A DNA stretch of 19,205 nt from Chloroflexi bacterium RBG_16_56_11 (GTDB lineage: Bacteria; Chloroflexota; Dehalococcoidia; Dehalococcoidales; RBG-16-60-22), in NCBI GenBank assembly GCA_001796865.1, contig MGNQ01000053.1, positions 103,939 through 123,143 of the forward strand, in the 5' to 3' direction. The notes beneath the pieces are model-generated. The model worked only from the letters and a program-made list of their open reading frames with translations. It had not been told where the DNA came from and searched no databases. The position numbers were made by a program, and so were the translations under genes. This document shows, one piece after another, positions 13,583 to 19,205 of this stretch (positions within the stretch are counted from its first letter, which is position 1; every line of letters starts with the position of its first letter).

Positions 13583-14914
13583 TCAATGTGGCCTCAGGTC
13601 CTGGAACCGGCGTGACTTGGCCTGGGAGCGGGGCAGGCTCTCGTACTCGTGGAACTCGATGTTGTAGCCCAGGTTGGTCTTCAGCCGGAGCTGGTCCGTC
13701 AGCGCCGCCCGGATAGCGGCTTCGTCCTTTTTGTACCCGGGGAGGATTTCCACTTTCAGGGTGATATCGTCGATGTCGCCCTTCTTGGTGACCACCACCT
13801 GGTACTCGGGGCTGAGCTGCGGCGTCTCCCTGACCACTTCCTCGATGGCCAGTGGCGAAAGGAGCACGCCCTTGACCTTGGTGATGTCGTCGGCGCGGCC
13901 CTTGAGGCCGCCCTCGAGCAGGCGGAAGGTCCGCCCGCAGTCGCATTGGCGGGCATTCCACTCTATCATGTCTTTAACATCGAAACGGATGCAGGTCTGG
14001 GCCATGCGACTGAACGTCGTCACCACCATTTTACCCCGCTTGCCGGGCCCGGTGATTGACTCGCCGGTTTTCACGTCCTCGATTTCCACCAGGTAAAAGG
14101 CCTCGTTGACGTGCAGGCCGGACTGGTGACGGCATTCCCAGCCCCAGTGGCCGATTTCCGTGCTGCCCACCTGGTCGTAGACCTTGGCCCCCCAGGCCTC
14201 CTCCATCCTTTTACGGGTGGCCGGGACACTGCCCCCCGGCTCACCGGCGACGGTTATTTTCCGGATGCAGAGGTCGGAAGGGGGATTAATCCCCATTTTC
14301 CGGGCGGTCTCGGCCATGCCCAGCACGTAAGTGGGGGTGGCCCCCATGGCGGTGGCCTTGAGCTCCTGGATTTTAAGTATCCGTGCCTCGGTGTTGAGAA
14401 CGCCGCCGGGGATGACCTCGCAGCCCAGCTTCTCGCCGGCGTAATGGTAAGCCCAGAAGGCGATGAAAATGTTGTAGCCGAACGGCAGGAAAAGGCGGTC
14501 GGACGCCCGGTAGCCCTGTGCCCAGAGGGCGTAGGCGTACGCCTCGGTGCCGAGCTCCCAGTCCTGCCAGGTATCCGCCTGGTAAACGGGCTGGCCGGTG
14601 GTGCCGCTGGTCTGCCGGTAGTCCGTCACCTGCTCCAGGGGGACGCAAAGAATATCACCGTAAGGAAAAGGCTCTTTACCCGGCCCCTGGATGCCCCGCA
14701 TCATCGATTTTTCTATCTTGGGCACCTTGCGGATGTCATCGAACTTCCGGATATCGCCGGGCTCGATACCGGCGTCACTGTATAGCTTGTGGTAAAACCT
14801 GGAATGCTCATAAGCCCAGGTGAATATCTCCTTGAACTTCTTCAGCTGGAGCACCTGCAATTTTTCGCGGGGCAGAGTCTCCAGGATGGGATTCCAGTAT
14901 TCGCCATTGTTCAT
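13583..14914 (-). CDS. Phenylacetate-CoA ligase family (PaaK-type) AMP-forming ligase
   Basis: Activates a carboxylic acid, classically phenylacetate, to its CoA thioester with ATP. Motifs in order are YRQTSGTTGQPVY (nucleotide loop), GATPTYVLGMAE, VAGEPGG, YDQVGSTEIGHWGWEC (aryl/AMP site), TRFDV-equivalent TCIRFDVKDM, CDCGRTFRLLEG and the C-terminal hinge VKGVLLSPLAIEEVV. At 443 aa it is the PaaK length. ATG 14914 is chosen because GAGG lies 8 nt upstream; a longer frame to 14995 has no site. Substrate cannot be proven; the neighbouring oxidoreductases suggest an aryl or alkyl acid. It is divergent from marR and has its own promoter. Confidence 0.88.
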   Translation of the reverse strand: MNNGEYWNPILETLPREKLQVLQLKKFKEIFTWAYEHSRFYHKLYSDAGIEPGDIRKFDDIRKVPKIEKSMMRGIQGPGKEPFPYGDILCVPLEQVTDYRQTSGTTGQPVYQADTWQDWELGTEAYAYALWAQGYRASDRLFLPFGYNIFIAFWAYHYAGEKLGCEVIPGGVLNTEARILKIQELKATAMGATPTYVLGMAETARKMGINPPSDLCIRKITVAGEPGGSVPATRKRMEEAWGAKVYDQVGSTEIGHWGWECRHQSGLHVNEAFYLVEIEDVKTGESITGPGKRGKMVVTTFSRMAQTCIRFDVKDMIEWNARQCDCGRTFRLLEGGLKGRADDITKVKGVLLSPLAIEEVVRETPQLSPEYQVVVTKKGDIDDITLKVEILPGYKKDEAAIRAALTDQLRLKTNLGYNIEFHEYESLPRSQAKSRRFQDLRPH

Positions 14915-14965
14915 CTGACGTTCCTCTCTAGCTACGGGCATATTCGGGGACGGCGGCCACCTATA

Positions 14966-14995
14966 AATATACTTAAAATCAAGCGGCATTGGCAA
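14966..14995 (-). promoter_or_regulatory. CoA ligase promoter
   Basis: Reading leftward: TTGCCA (14995-14990, 5 of 6), an 18-bp spacer, TATATT (14971-14966, 5 of 6). The start point near 14959 leaves a leader of about 45 nt before ATG 14914. Confidence 0.6.
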
Positions 14996-15050
14996 ATAAG
15001 TAACGCTGCGACGGTCCCCGCGGTATTATTCTATATGGAACTAACCTGCA

Positions 15051-15076
15051 CCGTTATATACACCGAGTTATAACGG
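15051..15076. promoter_or_regulatory. CCGTTATA-N10-TATAACGG inverted repeat, candidate operator
   Basis: A perfect 8-bp inverted repeat (15051-15058 and 15069-15076) lies between the divergent ligase and marR promoters. Its core CGTTATA recurs at 15125-15131 across the marR -10, and GTTATA again at 15154-15159. MarR proteins bind such palindromes as dimers, so autoregulation by the adjacent MarR is likely but inferred. Confidence 0.55.
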
Positions 15077-15106
15077 AATTAATGAACGATTGTACCTGTT
15101 CAGCTA

Positions 15107-15135
15107 TTGACAATGGTGAGAAAACGTTATAATAT
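15107..15135 (+). promoter_or_regulatory. marR promoter
   Basis: A perfect TTGACA (15107-15112) is followed by a perfect TATAAT (15128-15133) at 15 bp, or by TAATAT (15130-15135) at the better 17-bp spacing. A CGTTATA motif overlaps the -10, consistent with repression. The leader would be about 45 nt. Confidence 0.65.
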
Positions 15136-15185
15136 TAATTCCGGTTGGAACATGTTATACTTCTGTAACAACCACCGGAAAACAC

Positions 15186-15680
15186 ATGACCACTAATAAC
15201 ACGGGCAGAAGCCCCGATAAGACCCCGCTGGGCACGCTGCTTTCCATCCTGATGTCCTTCGAGGTGCTGGCCAGGCACCTGGAAATCCAGCTGAAGCAAC
15301 ATGATGCCAGCCTGATACGCTTCCACATCATGAGCAACCTGTTCAAGAACGGCGGCGAGATGACTCCTTCAGAAATCGCAGAGAGCGTCTTCCGCGAGAA
15401 GAACTCCGTGACGGCGGTAATCAATACCATGGAAAGACAGGGGGTCGTCCGCCGGGAGCCGTCCTCTGATGACCGCCGGTCAGTCAAGGTTCTTATCACC
15501 GACAAAGGCTGGAAAGAGGCCAACCGGCTGAACCCGGTAGCCCAGGAAATATGCCGGGAGACCTTGTCCTGCCTGGAAAAAGGACGCGTCGAAGACCTGG
15601 TGGAAATCATGAGGCAGGTGAGAGAAAACCTGCTGCCCAAAGTCACCAAGACCGCAACCAACGGACGGCGCCAGCAATAG
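15186..15680 (+). CDS. MarR-family transcriptional regulator
   Basis: Winged-helix dimeric regulator. A helical dimerisation region (about 15-55) precedes the DNA-reading unit: MTPSEIAESVFREKNSVTAVINTMERQGVV (59-88), with the wing PSSDDRRSVKVLITDKG (92-108). The C-terminal helix carries LVEIMRQVRENLLPKV. At 164 aa it is typical. Its ATG has only a weak GGAAAA ribosome site. MarR proteins often sense aromatic acids or their CoA thioesters (HpaR, BadR, CouR types). Placed between a divergent CoA ligase and the oxidoreductase genes, it likely controls both. The ligand is unknown. Confidence 0.9.
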   Translation: MTTNNTGRSPDKTPLGTLLSILMSFEVLARHLEIQLKQHDASLIRFHIMSNLFKNGGEMTPSEIAESVFREKNSVTAVINTMERQGVVRREPSSDDRRSVKVLITDKGWKEANRLNPVAQEICRETLSCLEKGRVEDLVEIMRQVRENLLPKVTKTATNGRRQQ

Positions 15681-15696
15681 AACGCATACCCGCGGT

Positions 15697-15727
15697 TTGA
15701 CAGCGCAACCGTAACGAACCGGCGCTG
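15697..15727 (+). promoter_or_regulatory. Possible oxidoreductase operon control site
   Basis: A perfect TTGACA (15697-15702) has no recognisable -10 at normal spacing. CAGCGC (15701-15706) and GCGCTG (15722-15727) form a 6-bp inverted repeat with a 15-nt loop overlapping it. Either an activator is needed here or transcription reads through from marR. Confidence 0.25.
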
Positions 15728-15756
15728 AATACGAATAAAGAGGGGACTATGCAGCT

Positions 15757-16305
15757 GTGAAAGAAATCAGGATTCACGGACGTGGCGGGCAGGGGGCGGT
15801 CCTGGCCGCCAGGATGCTGGCCAGCGCCTTTGTGGTCGAGGGAAAGTATGTCGCCAGCTTCCCCATGTACGGGTTCGAAAGACGCGGCGCCCCGGTGGTC
15901 GCCTTTACCCGCGTCGATGACAAACCCATTCGCGAAAAGACCCAGATTTACAACCCGGATTGCCTGGTGGTGATAGATCCCGGCCTTATGAAGTTGCCAA
16001 CTCTTTTTAACGGTCTCCGGCCGGAAGCGATATTAATTCTCAACAGCCCGCAGAAGCTGGAGATGCAGCCCAATACCAACTTAAGGATAGGTGGTCTCAT
16101 CAACGCCACCAAAATAGCCGTCGCAGAGATAGGCCGGGACATCCCCAATACCTGCCTGCTCGGCGCCTTCGCCGCGGCTTCCGGCTGGCTCAAACTGGAG
16201 TCTATTCTGTCCTGCCTGAAAGACTATCTCAGCGGAGACATCCTCCAGAGAAATTTAAAAAGCGCCGAAAGGGGTTACCGAGAAGTGGAGGTCATCAAAT
16301 GGTAG
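15757..16305 (+). CDS. 2-oxoacid:ferredoxin oxidoreductase, gamma subunit
   Basis: Gamma subunit of a four-subunit enzyme that oxidatively decarboxylates a 2-oxoacid to acyl-CoA, reducing ferredoxin. KEIRIHGRGGQGAVLAARMLA at the start and FERRGAPVVAFTRVDDKPI are the family signatures for the CoA-binding gamma domain. At 182 aa the length is usual. The GTG start at 15757 is fixed by the N-terminus; GAGGGG is about 12 nt upstream. A four-codon frame, ATG CAG CTG TGA at 15749, overlaps the GTG. First of four overlapping genes. Substrate could be pyruvate or an aryl glyoxylate. Confidence 0.93.
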   Translation: MKEIRIHGRGGQGAVLAARMLASAFVVEGKYVASFPMYGFERRGAPVVAFTRVDDKPIREKTQIYNPDCLVVIDPGLMKLPTLFNGLRPEAILILNSPQKLEMQPNTNLRIGGLINATKIAVAEIGRDIPNTCLLGAFAAASGWLKLESILSCLKDYLSGDILQRNLKSAERGYREVEVIKW

Positions 16306-16595
16306 TAAAACATAAAGCGATATTCAAAACAGAGAGCCCCTGGTCGAACGGTAAGGGGGTCCTCCTCAAGCTGGACACGGGAAGCTGGCGGACGGAGCGG
16401 CCTGTCCTGGACGTGTCCAAATGCAACTACTGCGGCCTTTGCGCCCTCTACTGCCCACCGCAGTGCATGTTTGACCGGGGCGACCATTTCGAGGCCAACC
16501 TGGCCTTCTGCAAGGGGTGCGGCATCTGCGCCAAGGAGTGCCCCCGGGGGGCTTACAAGATGGTACCGGAAGGAGAGTTCGCCAATGAAGGCTAA
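16299..16595 (+). CDS. 2-oxoacid:ferredoxin oxidoreductase, delta (2[4Fe-4S] ferredoxin-like) subunit
   Basis: Electron-transfer subunit. Two complete 4Fe-4S motifs are present: CNYCGLCALYCPP (Cys42, 45, 48, 52) and CKGCGICAKECPRGA (Cys71, 74, 77, 81). They carry electrons from the thiamine site to soluble ferredoxin. The N-terminal phrase SPWSNGKGVLLKLDTGSWRTERPVLD is seen in PorD-type subunits. At 98 aa it is the normal size. Its ATG overlaps the gamma stop by 7 nt, and its own stop overlaps the alpha start by 11 nt, which implies tight translational coupling. Confidence 0.94.
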   Translation: MVVKHKAIFKTESPWSNGKGVLLKLDTGSWRTERPVLDVSKCNYCGLCALYCPPQCMFDRGDHFEANLAFCKGCGICAKECPRGAYKMVPEGEFANEG

Positions 16596-17784
16596 ACAGG
16601 GACAGAGAAGGGTCTTGACGGGTAATATCGTGGCGGCCAACGCGGCGAGGCTCTGCCGGCCCGAGGTTATCGCAGCCTATCCCATCACCCCGCAGAGCGA
16701 GGTGGCCGAGCAGCTATCGGCCTTCGTGGCCGACGGCATGCTGGACTCCGAAATAGTCGAGGTGGAAGGCGAAAACTCGGCGATGAATGTCGTCTGCGCC
16801 GCCAGCGTGGCCGGGGCGCGCGTTTTCACGGCCACGTCTTCCTACGGCCTCGTCTTCATGTATGATACGCTTCTGCAGACGGCCGGGTTCCGGGCGCCGG
16901 TGGTCATGGTGAATGTCAACCGCGAGACGCCCGGGATACACGCCGTTTCCTCCGGGCAGCAGGATATGATTGCCACGCGGGACTCCGGCTGGGCACAGAT
17001 AATCGTGGAAAACAACCAGGAAATCATGGACCAGATTATCATGTCCTACCGCCTGGCCGAGGACTTCGATATCCAGCTACCGGTCATGGTGAACTATGAC
17101 GGATACTACCTGTCTTATCTCGCCGAGGCCGTGGAGCTCCCGGAGCAGTCGGACGTGGATGCCTTCCTGGAGCCGCTGAAGAAACAGCCGGGGCGCCCGC
17201 GCGTCATTCCCGGGGAGTCCACCGGCTGCGGCACCCACGGCATGGAGATGGGGTACGTCGAGGCGCGCTACAAGCACTGGCTGGCCCTCGAAAGAGTCAA
17301 GAATAAGGTGGATGAGATTGATAAGGCTTTCGGCGAATATTTCGGCCGCAGCTACGGCGGCCAGATAGAGGAGTACCGCACCGCTGACGCCGATATCATC
17401 GTGCTGGCCTCGGGCAGCGCCGCTGGTACAGCCCGGACGGTCATCGACGCCAAGCGGGAGCAGGGTATCAAGGCCGGACTGGTAAAACTGAGACTGTTCC
17501 GGCCCTTCCCGGAAGAACGCCTTATCCAGGCGCTGAAGGGGAAAAAGGCGGTGGGAGTCATCGACCGCAGCGTGTGTTTCGGCTGGAAATACGGCCCGAT
17601 GTGCACGGAGCTCAAGGCCCTCGCCCCGAGCATCGGCTCGATACCCATATTAAGCTATATCGACGGACTGGCCAACCTGGATATTACGATACCTCACATA
17701 TCGAGGGTGGTGGACGAAGTCCAGGCCGCCGCCAGCGGCAAGTCATTCCAGGACGTGACCTGGATACCGATGGAGGAACTGTAA
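16585..17784 (+). CDS. 2-oxoacid:ferredoxin oxidoreductase, alpha subunit
   Basis: Alpha subunit, pyrimidine-binding and transketolase-C-like domains. AAYPITPQSEVAEQL (about 30-44) and EVEGENSAMNVVCAASVAG carry the conserved glutamate that activates thiamine pyrophosphate. FTATSSYGLVFMYDTLLQTAG is typical. The C-terminal block runs from LASGSAAGT through VKLRLFRPFPEERL to GVIDRSVCFG. Where pyruvate-type PorA has, from memory, a W-x-D-H-x-D stretch, this protein has SSGQQDMIATRDSGW, so the substrate may differ. I use ATG 16585 with AAGGAGAG upstream (399 aa). An upstream extension would lie antiphase inside the delta gene. Confidence 0.92.
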   Translation: MKAKQGQRRVLTGNIVAANAARLCRPEVIAAYPITPQSEVAEQLSAFVADGMLDSEIVEVEGENSAMNVVCAASVAGARVFTATSSYGLVFMYDTLLQTAGFRAPVVMVNVNRETPGIHAVSSGQQDMIATRDSGWAQIIVENNQEIMDQIIMSYRLAEDFDIQLPVMVNYDGYYLSYLAEAVELPEQSDVDAFLEPLKKQPGRPRVIPGESTGCGTHGMEMGYVEARYKHWLALERVKNKVDEIDKAFGEYFGRSYGGQIEEYRTADADIIVLASGSAAGTARTVIDAKREQGIKAGLVKLRLFRPFPEERLIQALKGKKAVGVIDRSVCFGWKYGPMCTELKALAPSIGSIPILSYIDGLANLDITIPHISRVVDEVQAAASGKSFQDVTWIPMEEL

Positions 17785-18711
17785 ATGACAGAAGCAACGA
17801 AGAAAAAATCGAAAATTTTCGACTATTTCTGCGAGGAAGAGCAGTTTTCCGGCGGCGTGGCCTGGTGCGCCGGCTGCCCGCTGGAGCTGACGGCCAGGTT
17901 CGTGCCGAAGATTTTGGGGAAAAACATGGTCTTTGTCGGCACGCCGTCCTGCTCGGCGCCGGTGCTTCATGGTCAGAACATAGGCGCCTGGCACAAGCTA
18001 TCCTACCTGGCGTGCGTGATGACGGGGGTCGCCTCGAGCGCCACCGGTCTCTCCCGCTACTACCGCCGGACGGGGCAGGACGCGACCGTCGTGTGCTTTA
18101 CCGGCGACGGCTGCGCTACGGACATCGGGTTTCAGCCGCTCAGCGGAGCAGCCGAGCGGAACGAGCATATCATTTACCTCACCTATGATAATGAAGGCTA
18201 CATGAACACCGGCAACCAGCGGAGCAGCGCCACTCCCAAGGGCGCCTCCACCACGACGACGCCTGTCGGCAAAGTGGGACGGGGCAAACCGACCACGGCC
18301 AAGAACATGCCGCTGGTGATGCTCATGCACCAGCCGAGATACCTGGCGACGGCTACATTGAGCCACCTGGAAGACTTTGCCAAAAAGCTGGTGAAGGCCA
18401 AAGAGATGGCCAAGGAGGGGTTCGTTTATCTCCACGTGTTTTCCCCGTGCCCGGTGGGCTGGCGCATCGATTCCAACCTGGTCATCGAGGTATGCCGCAC
18501 GGCAGTGAGGACCAACTACTTTCCACTGTGGGAGGCGGAGAATGGCAAGCCGCACCTGACGGTGGAAGTAGCCAGTCCCAAGCCAATCACCGAGTTTACG
18601 AAGCTGATGCGCAAGTTCTCGCACCTGAAGGAGGATGGAATCGCCGAGTTACAACAAACACTCAATGATAGGTATGACCTGCTGAAGAAACTCTGCGACG
18701 GTAACAAGTAA
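17785..18711 (+). CDS. 2-oxoacid:ferredoxin oxidoreductase, beta (TPP-binding) subunit
   Basis: Catalytic beta subunit holding thiamine pyrophosphate and one 4Fe-4S cluster. Cluster cysteines are in AWCAGCP (Cys28, Cys31), GTPSCSAP (Cys56) and FSPCPVGW near residue 220. The TPP motif runs GDGCATDIGF (107-116) to DNEGYMNTGNQ (135-145). At 308 aa it has the family length. ATG 17785 directly follows the alpha stop and uses GGAGGAAC in the alpha C-terminus. It completes the gamma-delta-alpha-beta order known from Thermotoga Por and from the Pad phenylglyoxylate enzyme. No FAD/NAD subunit is nearby, so ferredoxin is the likely acceptor. Confidence 0.94.
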   Translation: MTEATKKKSKIFDYFCEEEQFSGGVAWCAGCPLELTARFVPKILGKNMVFVGTPSCSAPVLHGQNIGAWHKLSYLACVMTGVASSATGLSRYYRRTGQDATVVCFTGDGCATDIGFQPLSGAAERNEHIIYLTYDNEGYMNTGNQRSSATPKGASTTTTPVGKVGRGKPTTAKNMPLVMLMHQPRYLATATLSHLEDFAKKLVKAKEMAKEGFVYLHVFSPCPVGWRIDSNLVIEVCRTAVRTNYFPLWEAENGKPHLTVEVASPKPITEFTKLMRKFSHLKEDGIAELQQTLNDRYDLLKKLCDGNK

Positions 18712-18810
18712 GGATGTCACGAACCGTAGGTTTTAGTGCCCGGTCTGGCCATATCGGAACAGTGAAATCGGCCCGAAATAGCAATAATAATCAGGAGGTG
18801 GACTGAGTAC

Positions 18811-19205
18811 ATGGCAATACAAGAAAAAGGAAAGCCAGTGAAGGAAAAACCGGTAAGAGGCCTCTCGGTAAAGGGCAATCCGGAAATCTGGGACGATACC
18901 TGGGTTAAATCGACTTGCGGCGGGTGCTATGGCACCTGCACCATCCGCGCCCACCGGGTAAACGGGGTCATCGTGAAAATCGAAGGGGAGCCGGATAACG
19001 ACTTCGGCTCGCGGGGAGGGCTGTGCGCCAAGGGGGAGGCTATGATACAGGCCCTCTACGACCCCAACCGCTTCAACTACCCGATGCGGCGGACCAATCC
19101 CAAGAAGGGGCTTTTCGAGGACCCTCAATGGAAGAGGATATCCTGGGATGAAGCCCTGGATGAGATTGCCGCGCGGCTCAAGAAAATCAGGGCGGAGAAC
19201 CCCAA
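18811..19205 (+). CDS. Molybdopterin oxidoreductase, catalytic subunit N-terminus (partial)
   Basis: Start of a DMSO-reductase-superfamily enzyme (molybdenum or tungsten bis-MGD). TCGGCYGTC (Cys36, 39, 43) and LCAKGEAMIQALYDP (Cys72, Lys74) form the N-terminal 4Fe-4S motif. YPMRRTNPKKGLFEDPQWKR and ISWDEALDEIAARL follow as in the superfamily. 131 residues are visible of the roughly 700-950 usual. The first 30 residues are lysine-rich with no twin-arginine signal, so it should stay in the cytoplasm. CAGGAGGTG ends 10 nt before the ATG. It is 99 bp behind the beta subunit. Substrate is undecided; a PadB-like phenylacetyl-CoA oxidoreductase is one option. Confidence 0.88.
   Translation, partial: MAIQEKGKPVKEKPVRGLSVKGNPEIWDDTWVKSTCGGCYGTCTIRAHRVNGVIVKIEGEPDNDFGSRGGLCAKGEAMIQALYDPNRFNYPMRRTNPKKGLFEDPQWKRISWDEALDEIAARLKKIRAENP

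Noticed and set aside
14111..14785. Rightward open frame opposite the PaaK-type ligase
   Set aside because: It mirrors the real gene and has low-complexity Gly/Ala/Pro composition without recognisable motifs.
15749..15760. Four-codon frame ATG CAG CTG TGA before the gamma subunit as a leader peptide
   Set aside because: Too short to judge. It probably just reflects overlap with the GTG start, though it may help translation coupling.

Overview
The window comes from a GC-rich genome (hand counts give 56% GC in dnaA and 65% in obg) of a probably anaerobic bacterium. It carries a ferredoxin-dependent 2-oxoacid oxidoreductase, an Isf-type iron-sulfur flavoprotein and a molybdopterin oxidoreductase, and its intergenic gaps hold many short inverted repeats. 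My best guess is a Dehalococcoidia-like member of Chloroflexota. That is an inference from gene content, not from a marker gene.

Replication region (1-5913): mazG (partial) and fmt run leftward. dnaA, obg, nadD and an iron-sulfur flavoprotein run rightward. The 249-bp gap between dnaA and obg is about 70% AT and sits where G-versus-C bias changes sign (C-rich plus strand to the left, G-rich to the right), so it is the best candidate for the replication origin. I see no canonical DnaA box in it. The DnaA protein has Ala-Ala-Ala where the DNA-contacting His-Thr-Thr of the domain IV signature is expected.

Housekeeping and accessory region (6057-12818): a two-subunit MaoC/HadAB-like hydratase; archease and the RNA ligase RtcB separated by a nested inverted-repeat element; a leftward operon of an ArsA/GET3-type ATPase and a cupin; TatD-family DNase; and a MATE transporter. 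A 13-bp motif, GCGCATTTGCGCA, recurs in three of the gaps.

Catabolic region (13021-19205): two small leftward genes, a leftward PaaK-type CoA ligase, then rightward a MarR regulator, a four-subunit gamma-delta-alpha-beta 2-oxoacid:ferredoxin oxidoreductase, and the start of a molybdopterin oxidoreductase that runs off the window. CoA ligase, Mo enzyme and 2-oxoacid oxidoreductase together are the parts list of anaerobic phenylacetate (or another arylacetate) oxidation, the Pad pathway. The gap between the ligase and marR has good divergent promoters and repeated CGTTATA motifs that look like operators. No rRNA, tRNA, CRISPR array or insertion-sequence transposase was seen.
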